Shown here piece after piece: positions 36,318 to 47,109 of a DNA stretch of 64,000 bases; position 1 is the first letter of the stretch; the number at the start of each line of letters is the position of its first letter. A model generated the notes under the pieces. That model saw nothing but the letters and a program-made list of their open reading frames with translations, was not told the origin of the DNA and made no database searches. Source of the DNA: Thunnus maccoyii (lineage: Eukaryota; Chordata; Actinopteri; Scombriformes; Scombridae); the NCBI RefSeq assembly GCF_910596095.1, contig NC_056548.1, positions 4,179,151 to 4,243,150 on the forward strand, written 5' to 3'. The position numbers and the translations under genes are program-made.

Positions 36318-36419
36318 GTGTATGCTTGCAATGAATCAGTGTGAGGAGACAGAGGAGGGGGTCCATCCCTCTGAAACCCCTCTGTGTGGGCAACATGACA
36401 ACCAGACCAAAGCTCTGAG
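36318..36419 (+). CDS. Start-type exon 2 of the cluster
   Basis: Acceptor gtgtgcag; ATG at 36331; donor GTGAGA. It encodes MNQCEETEEGVHPSETPLCG, then QHDNQTKALR. The five leading codons after the acceptor (KCMLA when joined to the preceding AA) are open and in frame with the ATG, so the exon can serve either as a start exon or as an internal exon after the module at 35562. Confidence 0.66.
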
Positions 36420-37037
36420 GTGAGATGAGGATCTCTGACTGTTTAAAATGACTTTTTCTCTGTGAGATTTCTCCTGTTTGCTCCTGAGTCAGACTGTGTA
36501 AACAAGGAATAACTGTTCCTCCATTCAATACATCTCTGGTTTCAGCAGCTTGTTTTGTTAGCTGATCATATTTACATTTATCTTTTCTGTCACTTGTATC
36601 CACACTGACAGACACTTGAATCAGTAAAATCAACTGACTTTTCTTCAAGATCAAAATGAGCACAAATGTTAGAGCCAGAAATGATTCAGTGTGAACAGAA
36701 AACATTATTCCTGAACTTTTCTGATGTCTATCTGGTAGTTGTGTATCCAGCAGTTGTTGTGTCTGGATGGCTGATATTCTCATGTTGGGTCTTCTTCATC
36801 AACTTTATTTTTGGTCTTTCTTGATCTGCTTTGCTGTGGTTTCATTTATATCTTTATAACTAGAAACAGTGTGTTCTATTAAATGGTTAAAAAAAAAAAA
36901 AATCCGTCTTAGTTAACACAGAGAAAGGTGTTCCTCAGGGGTCAGACCTTCTATTTTTTATACTGATAAATGATCTTCCATCAAACTGCTCCGAGGGTAA
37001 TATTAATAATAACAATAACAACAATCATAATAATAAT

Positions 37038-37088
<51 letters not shown>

Positions 37089-37810
37089 AATAATAATAAT
37101 AATAATAATAATTAAAATTTCTGTTTTATTCCAGCACTTGATAACAACAAGACAAAACAAATCAATAACAACAGAGCCTGTATTTATCAAACTGCTAAAA
37201 GTTAATATTAGACTTAAGGGAAAGATAAAAGTTGACAAATAAAAATTATTGATCAAACTTGTGTTGATATAAAATGTTGTTAAATGTCAGAGAGCTGCAG
37301 AGGTCTGTTAAGTTGGTTCAGAGTAGATCTTAGATGACTGCAGTACAGAAAACAGAGCCGAGCCTCCGTTTTCTGTCTGATTGTACAAAATATAATTGGT
37401 TGTGATGAATAATATGTTAAGCAGCATCATTATAAATAGAGAAGTTTTAGTCTATTATTTGTCTTTGAACATTTGACAGGATGTTACATCACTTTTTCCT
37501 GTTTTTAGCATTTATCAACAAACAATCAGAAAACATCTGGTGAATCTGTCAACATCATTAAAATCATTCAGTGGACACAGAATCAAGAATAAATCTGACA
37601 TTGATTTTATTTGCAGTCACTTTCTAATCATCTTTATTATCTGAACTTGTCAGTGTGATACTAGATTCTCCTCCATTATATGATTTCTCTGACGTATATC
37701 AGACATTGATGAAGCAGAATTTTGTTTCCATTTCAGTCAATTTCCTATTATTTCATCTATATTTATATATTTATATATTATAACATGACAATGATTATTA
37801 CTTGCTGCAG

Positions 37811-37897
37811 GCTGGGCTCTGGTGGATCTCCCTCCTCATATTCAGAGAAGGACATTACAAGAAGTGATGATGATTCAGTCTTGTCTCCAGCCAGTAG
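37811..37897 (+). CDS. Cluster module exon (GSGGSPSS type), copy 2
   Basis: An 87-bp, phase 2-2 exon, identical in translation to the copy at 35314. Acceptor cttgctgcag, donor GTGAGT. Confidence 0.65.
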
Positions 37898-38058
37898 GTG
37901 AGTCAAACCTGTAACCCGTATATACATTCTTTCACAAACTTTTTGAGAATCAATTTTTGGTGATTTCTTTAAATATTTTCCTCAAAGTTTCTGTTTATCC
38001 AGCAGTTGTCAAATGTTCTAATTTTCCACTCTGGTGACTTTTCTTTCGTGTCTGTCAG

Positions 38059-38151
38059 AATCTCTCAGGGAAGCCCGGCTTCCTCTGGATACAGACGTGT
38101 GTCCAACCAGAGTAAAAGGTCAATACATCGTGATTTTGACTTTAAAAAGAA
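38059..38151 (+). CDS. Cluster module exon (ISQGSP type), copy 2
   Basis: A 93-bp, phase 2-2 exon. It differs from copy 1 by coding changes near its end (SIHRDFDFKKK instead of STDRDIDFKKK). Donor GTAAGA. Confidence 0.65.
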
Positions 38152-38203
38152 GTAAGACTTTACTAACAGTAAAATGTTACTGCATTCGTACATATTATGT
38201 GCA

Positions 38204-38204
<1 letters not shown>

Positions 38205-38294
<90 letters not shown>
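38205..38294. repeat. Long (CA)n microsatellite
   Basis: About 90 bases of acacac, expanded relative to the homologous 30-40 base tracts at 35710 and 43377. Confidence 0.97.
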
Positions 38295-38297
<3 letters not shown>

Positions 38298-38864
38298 GAT
38301 GAAATTGTAAAGCACTTTGGATAAAAGCTTGCAGTCATTTATCATTTATAATTAGTTGTCACATTGCAGTTTGGGTTAAAATCACTTCTTGGGTTAATGT
38401 GAGAAAAACATCATTAACTTGCTTAAAAGAAGCAAACATGGATTGTTGGTAGAAAACAGGAAACAATATAATATTAGTGAGATGATGAATATTTATAATC
38501 TTCACCATCTTAGTCTAATATTTTTCTAGTTAGTACCAAAGTACTGAACAAATTAAAATTTTACCTGATGACACTAGATGAAAACTGGAGAGTCCTTTAA
38601 TTCAGAACCCTACCCAAACCGTGCCCCACCTATCCAGTCAACCTTGCGTACGACCCAGTCAGCAATATGCAATGTCCAATTGGACAATGAGCGCTACCCA
38701 GGCGGATAGCTCCGATTGGACAGAAATTCAATCGCCTCTCTTCAATCGGAAGTAGATGGAGAAAGGCCAAAACAAACTTTGGAAATAAGTGAAAATCTAA
38801 AGACTCATGAATTGGGTTTCTGTTTCTCATTTTACTTATAATAGTTGAGTGTGTTTGTGTGCAG

Positions 38865-38966
38865 GTGTATGCTTGCAATGAATCAGTGTGTGGAGACAGA
38901 GGAGGGGGTCCATCCCTCTGAAACCCCTCTGTGTGGGCAACATGACAACCAGACCAAAGCTCTGAG
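38865..38966 (+). CDS. Start-type exon 3 of the cluster
   Basis: ATG at 38878; donor GTGAGA. Same protein as the 30613 copy apart from ALR at the end. As in copy 2, the codons upstream of the ATG (TGT ATG CTT GCA) are open in the phase-2 frame. Confidence 0.66.
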
Positions 38967-40413
38967 GTGAGATGAGGATCTCTGACTGTTTAAAATGACT
39001 TTTTCTCTGTGAGATTTCTCCTGTTTGCTCCTGAGTCAGACTGTGTAAACAAGGAATAACTGTTCCTCCATTCAATACATCTCTGGTTTCAGCAGCTTGT
39101 TTTGTTAGCTGATCATATTTACATTTATCTTTTCTGTCACTTGTATCCACACTGACAGACACTTGAATCAGTAAAATCAACTTACTTTTCTTCAAGATCA
39201 AAATGAGCACAAATGTTAGAGCCAGAAATGATTTAGTGTGAACAGAAAACATTATTCCTGAACTTTTCTGATGTCTATCTGGTAGTTGTGTATCCAGCAG
39301 TTGTTGTGTCTGGATGGCTGATATTCTCATGTTGGGTCTTCTTCATCAACTTTAGTTTTGGTCTTTCTTGATCTGCTTTGCTGTGGTTTCATTTATATCT
39401 TTATAACTAGAAACAGTGTGTTTTATTAAATGGTAAAAAAAATTCATCTTAGTTAACACAGAGAAAGGTGTTCCTCAGGGGTCAGTCCTTCTATTTTTTA
39501 TACTGATAAATGATCTTCCATCAAACTGCTCCGAGGGTAATATTAATAACAACAACAACAACAATAATAATAACAACAATAACAACAACAACAACAATAA
39601 TAATAACAACAATAACAACAACAACAACAATAATAATAACAACAATAACAACAACAACAACAATAATAATAACAACAACAACAACAACAACAATAATAAT
39701 AAGAATGATTAAAGTTTCTGTTTTATTCCAGCACTTGATAACAACAAGACAAAACAAATCAATAACAACAGAGCCTGTATTTATCAAACTGCTAAAAGTA
39801 AAAATTTGGACTTAAGTGAAAGATAAAAGTTGACAAACTTGAGAATAAAAATTATTGATCAAACTTGTGTTGATATAAAATGTTGTTAAATGTCAGAGAG
39901 CTGCAGAGGTCTGTTAAGTTGGTTCAGAGTAGATCTTAGATGACTGCAGTACAGAAAACAGAGCCGAGCCTCCGTTTTCTGTCTGATTGTACAAAATATA
40001 ATTGGTTGTGATGAATAATATGTTAAGCAGCATCATTATAAATAGAGAAGTTTTAGTCTATTATTTGTCTTTGAACATTTGACAGGATGTTACATCACTT
40101 TTTCCTGTTTTTAGCGTTTATCAACAAACAATCAGAAAACATCTGGTGAATCTGTCAACATCATTAAAATCATTCAGTGGACACAGAATCAAGAATAAAT
40201 CTGACATTGATTTTATTTGCAGTCACTTTCTAATCATCTTTATTATCTGAACTTGTCAGTGTGATACTAGATTCTCCTCCATTATATGATTTCTCTGACG
40301 TATATCAGACGTTGACGAAGCAGAATTTTGTTTCCATTTCAGTCAATTTCCTATTATTTCATCTATATTTATATATTTATATATTATAACATAACAATGA
40401 TTATTATTTGCAG

Positions 40414-40503
40414 GCGGCTGGACTTCAGTGATTCTCTCCTCTCACATCCATTGAAGAAGGTTGCAACAGCTGATGGTGATTCACTCTGGTCTGTAGACAG
40501 TTG
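40414..40503 (+). CDS. Cluster module exon (DFSDS type), copy 2
   Basis: A 90-bp, phase 2-2 exon encoding RLDFSDSLLSHPLKKVATAD, then GDSLWSVDSW. It differs from the 32019 copy at several residues with no frame damage. Donor GTGAGT. Confidence 0.65.
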
Positions 40504-41636
40504 GTGAGTCAAACCTGTAACTCACATATTGATTCTTTAACACACTTTTTGCAATATATTGATGAAACTGTCAACATAATTATAACTCTGTGTGAGAAGA
40601 GGAGAGAAATCGTTCAGTGGCCACAGAATCAAGAATAAATCTGTTATTGATTTAATTCATAATCACTTTATAAGCATCTTCATCATCACTTCATCACTTG
40701 TCAGTGTGATACTAGATTCTCCTTCATTATATGATTTTTTCTGATGTACCAAACGTTGATGTAGCAGAATCTTGTTGTTGTTGTTTGTTTCAGTTTCAAT
40801 TTCCTATTAATTCATCCATATTTATATATTTATACATTATAAATATATTAGATTGTTGTTCATTTCACATTCATTATTCCTGGAGGTTTAAATATTTCCC
40901 ACAAATAAATTGAACTTATAATTATATATGTTCTAGCAGAATAACATACCACTGAATAAACTGTAAGAATTATTTAAAGTATGTACAATATGGCAGATCC
41001 ATATCATTAATCCATATCTCTGATTGGTTATTCCTTCATGTGATCACTTGAGAGTTGCTCTTACTGTAAATGTTACTTTTACACTTTGCTTTAAGTTGTC
41101 TCTTGATAAATGTGTCTTATTGTTCAGACTTAGCAAACAGTTGTTTTACTCCTCAGTTGTTTCTTTAGAGCGTTCTGAAGTTTGATAAATACGGGTCCAG
41201 ACCTTATGGAGACATAAACTTGTGTATCATCATCACAATAACTGAAGTCTACATTGAGTCGGTGGAAGAAAATAATGTTGGTTCATATTAATTTTTATAT
41301 GGAACCATTTTAATTGTCTTGTTTATTTGAGGTTGTTTTTACAGCCACATACATATTAACTAACTATTGAAGACAATCTGAATATATCATATATCTCCTT
41401 CCATGTGTTCTTATGTCTCTGTCTGAACGCCACCTCCTGCCAACTCCTTACAACACCTCTGATCTCCTAAATATCAGTACAGATAGAAATGATATTTAAC
41501 TCTATTATAACAGTACTTTATTTAACTCTATTATAACTCTATTATAACAGTACTTTATTTAACTCTATTATAACTCTATTATAACTCTATTATAACAGTA
41601 TCGTGCATTGAAAATTATGTTCTGTGTTTTCAGCAG

Positions 41637-41777
41637 GAAAAAGCAAAAGATGAACCCCCCCACCACCCAGGAGCTTGGTGTTGGAAGTAGTGCTGGGATG
41701 GAAACAATGTCAACACACCTGTCAATGGCTGCGCCTCAAGTGGTCTGCTGTCCTGTATGGCTTGGTTCACCTAGGAG
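41637..41777 (+). CDS. Cluster Pro/Thr exon, copy 2 (spliced or terminal)
   Basis: A 141-bp exon, same coding content as 33241-33381 (KKQKMNPPTTQELGVGSSAG), with the same NAGNAG acceptor. The same choice applies at its end: donor AG|GTAAGAG, or stop AGG TAA if not spliced. Confidence 0.6.
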
Positions 41778-42982
41778 GTAAGAGTCATGGGCAGAAGGTT
41801 TTCTGCAACTTAATACTTCACCTCCACTACAGTTCAGAAGGAAATGTTGTACTTTTTACATCTAACTCCATTATAACAGTACTTTATTATTTATCTATTT
41901 TATTCAACTTTATTGTAACAGCAGTTCATTTAGTAGTTTAGTATTTTAGTAGTTTAGAGGAGATTTCAAAATATCAAGATATATATTGTTTATCGTGATA
42001 TATCCTAAAAATATTGTGATATTTTTTATAGGCCATATCGCCCAGCCCTACTTTCAAGTTAATATTGCTTCTTGAAATACAGTCAACATAATGTGTGCCA
42101 TGTTGGATTTTAATATGTTATACAGGGTTCTTTGCTACTTGGATTAACCTATACTGAACTGTGTTGGGACGGGCAGTAGTGCGTTTGGTTATTAGCAATA
42201 ATTCATAATTATCATAGATGATTATGAAATCATAATAATAACAACAACAACAACAACAATAATAATAAGAATGATTAAAGTTTCTGTTTTATTCCAGCAC
42301 TTGATAACAACAAGACAAAACAAATCAATAACAACAGAGCCTGTATTTATCAAACTGCTAAAAGTAAAAATTTGGACTTAAGTGAAAGATAAAAGTTGAC
42401 AAACTTGAGAATAAAAATTATTGATCAAACTTGTGTTGATATAAAATGTTGTTAAATGTCAGAGAGCTGCAGAGGTCTGTTAAGTTGGTTCAGAGTAGAT
42501 CTTAGATGACTGCAGTACAGAAAACAGAGCCGAGCCTCCGTTTTCTGTCTGATTGTACAAAATATAATTGGTTGTGATGAATAATATGTTAAGCAGCATC
42601 ATTATAAATAGAGAAGTTTTAGTCTATTATTTGTCTTTGAACATTTGACAGGATGTTACATCACTTTTTCCTCTTTTTAGCATTTATCAACAAACAATCA
42701 GAAAACATCTGGTGAATCTGTCAACATCATTAAAATCATTAAGTGGACACAGAATCAAGAATAAATCTGACATTGATTTTATTTGCAGTCACTTTCTAAT
42801 CATCTTTATTATCTGAACTTGTCAGTGTGATACTAGATTCTCCTCCATTATATGATTTCTCTGACGTATATCAGACGTTGATGAAGCAGAATTTTGTTTC
42901 CATTTCAGTCAATTTCCTATTATTTCATCTATATTTATATATTTATATATTATAACATGACAATGATTATTACTTGCTGCAG

Positions 42983-43069
42983 GCTGGGCTCTGGTGGATC
43001 TCCCTCCTCATATTCAGAGAAGGACATTACAAGAAGTGATGATGATTCAGTCTTGTCTCCAGCCAGTAG
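42983..43069 (+). CDS. Cluster module exon (GSGGSPSS type), copy 3
   Basis: An 87-bp, phase 2-2 exon identical in translation to copies 1 and 2. Acceptor cttgctgcag, donor GTGAGT. Confidence 0.65.
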
Positions 43070-43230
43070 GTGAGTCAAACCTGTAACCCGTATATACATT
43101 CTTTCACAAACTTTTTGAGAATCAATTTTTGGTGATTTCTTTAAATATTTTCCTCAAAGTTTCTGTTTATCCAGCAGTTGTCAAATGTTCTAATTTTCCA
43201 CTCTGGTGACTTTTCTTTTGTGTCTGTCAG

Positions 43231-43323
43231 AATCTCTCAGGGAAGCCCGGCTTCCTCTGGATACAGACGTGTGTCCAACCAGAGTAAAAGGTCGACAGAT
43301 CGTGATATTGACTTCAAAAAGAA
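43231..43323 (+). CDS. Cluster module exon (ISQGSP type), copy 3
   Basis: A 93-bp, phase 2-2 exon with the same coding sequence as the 35562 copy. Acceptor gtgtctgtcag, donor GTAAGA. Confidence 0.65.
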
Positions 43324-43976
43324 GTAAGACTTTACTAACAGTAAAATGTTACTGCATTCGTACATATTATGTGCATCACACACACACACACACAAACACA
43401 CACACAGTTGATGAAATTGTAAAGCACTTTGGATAAAAGCTTGCAGTCATTCACCATTTATAATTACTTGTCACATTGCAGTTTGGGTTAAAAACACTTC
43501 TTGGGTTAATGTGAGAAAAACATCATTAACTTGCTTAAAAGAAGCAAACATGGATTGTTGGTAGAAAACAGGAAACAATATAATATTAGTGAGATGATGA
43601 ATATTTATAATCTTCACCATCTTAGTCTAATATTTTTCTAGTTAGTACCAAAGTACTGAACAAATTAAAATTTTACCTGATTACACTAGATGAAAACTGG
43701 AGAGTCCTTTAATTCAGAACCCTACCCAAACCGTGCCCCACCTATCCAGTCAACCTTGCACACGACCCAGTCAGCAATATGCAATGTCCAATTGGACAAT
43801 GAGCGCTACCCAGGCGGATAGCTCCGATTGGACAGAAATTCAATCGCCTCTCTTCAATCGGAAGTAGATGGAGAAAGGCCAAAACAAACTTTGGAAATAA
43901 GTGAAAATCTAAAGACTCATGAATTGGGTTTCTGTTTCTCATTTTACTTATAATAGTTGAGTGTGTTTGTGTGCAG

Positions 43977-44078
43977 GTGTATGCTTGCAATGAATCAGTG
44001 TGTGGAGACAGAGGAGGGGGTCCATCCCTCTGAAACCCCTCTGTGTGGGCAACATGACAACCAGACCAAAGCTCTGAG
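43977..44078 (+). CDS. Start-type exon 4 of the cluster
   Basis: ATG at 43990; donor GTGAGA; encodes MNQCVETEEGVHPSETPLCG and the same ending as copy 3. It is followed by the short module at 45448 and the terminal exon, so these three could form the last complete unit. Confidence 0.68.
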
Positions 44079-44693
44079 GTGAGATGAGGATCTCTGACTG
44101 TTTAAAATGACTTTTTCTCTGTGAGATTTCTCCTGTTTGCTCCTGAGTCAGACTGTGTAAACAAGGAATAACTGTTCCTCCATTCAATACATCTCTGGTT
44201 TCAGCAGCTTGTTTTGTTAGCTGATCATATTTACATTTATCTTTTCTGTCACTTGTATCCACACTGACAGACACTTGAATCAGTAAAATCAACTTACTTT
44301 TCTTCAAGATCAAAATGAGCACAAATGTTAGAGCCAGAAATGATTCAGTGTGAACAGAAAACATTATTCCTGAACTTTTCTGATGTCTATCTGGTAGTTG
44401 TGTATCCAGCAGTTGTTGTGTCTGGATGGCTGATATTCTCATGTTGGGTCTTCTTCATCAACTTTATTTTTGGTCTTTCTTGATCTGCTTCACTGTGGTT
44501 TCATTTATATCTTTATAACTAGAAACAGTGTGTTCTATTAAATGGTTAAAAAAAAAAAAAATCCATCTTAGTTAACACAGAGAAAGGTGTTCCTCAGGGG
44601 TCAGACCTTCTATTTTTTATACTGATAAATGATCTTCCATCAAACTGCTCCGAGGGTAATATTAATAATAACAATAACAACAATCATAATAAT

Positions 44694-44759
<66 letters not shown>

Positions 44760-45447
44760 TAAAATTTCTGTTTTATTCCAGCACTTGATAACAACAAGAC
44801 AAAACAAATCAATAACAACAGAGCCTGTATTTATCAAACTGCTAAAAGTTAATATTAGACTTAAGGGAAAGATAAAAGTTGACAAATAAAAATTATTGAT
44901 CAAACTTGTGTTGATATAAAATGTTGTTAAATGTCAGAGAGCTGCAGAGGTCTGTTAAGTTGGTTCAGAGTAGATCTTAGATGACTGCAGTACAGAAAAC
45001 AGAGCCGAGCCTCCGTTTTCTGTCTGATTGTACAAAATATAATTGGTTGTGATGAATAATATGTTAAGCAGCATCATTATAAATAGAGAAGTTTTAGTCT
45101 ATTATTTGTCTTTGAACATTTGACAGGATGTTACATCACTTTTTCCTGTTTTTAGCGTTTATCAACAAACAATCAGAAAACATCTGGTGAATCTGTCAAC
45201 ATCATTAAAATCATTCAGTGGACACAGAATCAAGAATAAATCTGACATTGATTTTATTTGCAGTCACTTTCTAATCATCTTTATTATCTGAACTTGTCAG
45301 TGTGATACTAGATTCTCCTCCATTATATGATTTCTCTGACGTATATCAGATGTTGATGAAGCAGAATTTTGTTTCCTTTTCAATCAGTTATTTCATCTAT
45401 ATTTATATATTTATATATTATAACATAACAATGATTGTTATTTGCAG

Positions 45448-45522
45448 CCAGCTGGACTCTCTTCTCAAATCCATTGAAGAAGCAGCAGATGATGATGTTT
45501 CAGTCTTGTCTTCAGACAGTTG
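45448..45522 (+). CDS. Cluster module exon, shortened copy 3 (acidic)
   Basis: A 75-bp, phase 2-2 exon encoding QLDSLLKSIEEAADDDVSVL, then SSDSW. It is 15 bp shorter than its relatives at 32019 and 40414, a length change in whole codons that keeps the frame. Acceptor ttatttgcag, donor GTGAGT. Confidence 0.65.
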
Positions 45523-45839
45523 GTGAGTCAAACCTGTAACTCACATATTGATTCTTTAACACACTTTTTGCAATATATTGATGAAACTGTCAACATAATT
45601 ATAACTCTGTGTGAGAAGAGGAGAGAAATCATTCAGTGGCCACAGAATCAAGAATAAATCTGTTATTGATTTAATTCATAATCACTTTATAAGCATCTTC
45701 ATCATCACTTCATCACTTGTCAGTGTGATACTAAATTCTCCTTCATTATATAATTTCTCTGATGTATCAAACGTTGATGTAGCAGAATTTTGTTTCTCTT
45801 CAGTCAATTTCCTATTAATTCCATCCATATTTATCCTGT

Positions 45840-46092
45840 TATTTCTCACATGTTTTTTTGTAGACTATCACAATCATTCACTCTTGTCACTGATCTCTCA
45901 AACTAGAGTAATCTTGTAATCAATACACCTGGTCTGAGATCAGTTGTGTTGTTTGTTCAGCTTCATGTCTACATGACAACAGTCTGGGAGAAATGTGTCT
46001 TGTGGTTTGAGCAGCTCAGCAACTCTGAGATTTTCAAAGTCTTGTGGTCTGTAATTGCCCTTAAATAATGATGATATCTTGAAATATAAGAT
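45840..46092. repeat. Repeat shared in inverted orientation with 59636-59888
   Basis: ctcacatgtttttttgtaga ... ttgcccttaaataatgatga reappears reverse-complemented at about 59.64-59.89 kb. No protein is encoded. It may be a mobile fragment or the trace of an inversion. Confidence 0.75.
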
Positions 46093-46916
46093 ATATTGAT
46101 TAGATGTAAAGTGTGAATTTGATCAACTTGTTAAAGTTTTATGAAGCTCATCTGAAACATGTGTGGAAGTGAATATTACACAGGATGTTTCTGCAATGTT
46201 CTATCATCAACCCTATTTGCTGTTTTTATTGATTTAACAAGAGAGGTAAAGCAGTGGGAACGGTTGTGGAATTGAACTTGTAAATATTCATTATAATGTT
46301 GATGTTTCTGTATATTACTGTTAGAAAATGAGGACGATTTACAAGCAATGATTTTCTGAATGGTGTAAAAGAGGAGGCCTAACATTAATCAGAAATAAGT
46401 CTTACATCTCCAAGAATCAGGCAGAGAAAGCAGTGCTCAGTTTAGTTTTGGTGATGATCAACTTCAGGTTATAGAAATATGTAAATGTTTATAGATGTGT
46501 TTGTTGTATTTTAGATTATGTTTCAGGAGTATGTGGTTATAAAAAATTAAAAAGGAAAAGATTCATTCAAATGACAATTAGATATTCTTTGGGAATTCAC
46601 AAAGTTGAACCATGTTAATTGAGATGTGGGGTTGGATTCATGTTAGATGGAAGGCTAGTATTGTGAGTTTACAATAATACAATATTTGATTTACCAAGAG
46701 TTGTTAAAATATAATGTAAAAGGTAAATGTGAACAAAAATGGGCAGAAGATATCTGGCAATTACCAAAAACTGAGATTTATTTGTAAAAGGAATACAAAT
46801 GAGAAAAATATGTTGAATATAATCTGTCTGAAAGTAAAAGATCACTGTGCAGAGAAAAGATGTGATGCATTTTGAAACTGTGTGCTGTGTAAATTATATT
46901 TTGTGTTTTTAATCAG
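46093..46916. other. Intron before the terminal exon
   Basis: AT-rich sequence with no recognised exon or mobile-element protein. Confidence 0.6.
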
Positions 46917-46923
46917 GGAAGAG

Positions 46924-47089
46924 GAAAAAGACAAGCTCCTCCACCACCCAGGAGCTTGTTGTTGGAAGTAATGCTGGGATGGAAACAAAGTCTACACATC
47001 CACCTGTGGCTCTCTCGACTAGTCCACCTACAACTATCCAGCCTGCAGAAACTTCAACTCATCCTCTCCCTGCAACAAGAGACAAATAA
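46924..47089 (+). CDS. Terminal Pro/Thr-rich exon of the cluster
   Basis: Encodes KKTSSSTTQELVVGSNAGME, then a Pro/Thr-rich tail (LSTSPPTTIQP) to LPATRDK and a TAA at 47087. It aligns codon for codon with the exons at 33241 and 41637 and with the minus-strand exon at 63786. The phase-2 frame is kept only if the acceptor is the AG at 46922-46923 (gggaagag|G). Using the stronger-looking ttaatcag at 46914-46916 shifts the frame and stops after about 18 codons. Confidence 0.6.
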
Positions 47090-47109
47090 TGAATGATTAG
47101 ATCCTCCTA

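Larger units (their letters stand above)
30600..47089 (+). other. Cluster of NLR-type N-terminal exons without NACHT or LRR (16 exons, tandemly duplicated)
   Basis: Exon order: start exon 30613; module 32019; Pro/Thr exon 33241; module 35314; module 35562; start-type 36331; modules 37811 and 38059; start-type 38878; module 40414; Pro/Thr 41637; modules 42983 and 43231; start-type 43990; module 45448; terminal Pro/Thr exon to 47089. Internal exons are all phase 2-2 with GT/AG sites and no in-frame stop. The start-type exons and the 93-bp modules resemble the start and peptide-repeat exons of the NLRC3-like gene at 1-15 kb, but no FISNA, NACHT or LRR exon occurs between 15 and 64 kb. The array arose by duplication: 30.6-33.8 kb recurs at 38.9-42.2 kb, and 35-36.8 kb at 37.5-39.3 and 42.7-44.4 kb. 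Whether it is one gene (about 545 codons if every exon is used), several short genes, or non-functional debris cannot be decided from sequence alone. Confidence 0.7.

Noticed and set aside
38034..38345. ORFs encoding His-Thr or Cys-Val repeats
   Set aside because: Translation of the (CA)n microsatellite next to the real 93-bp module exon, in other frames.
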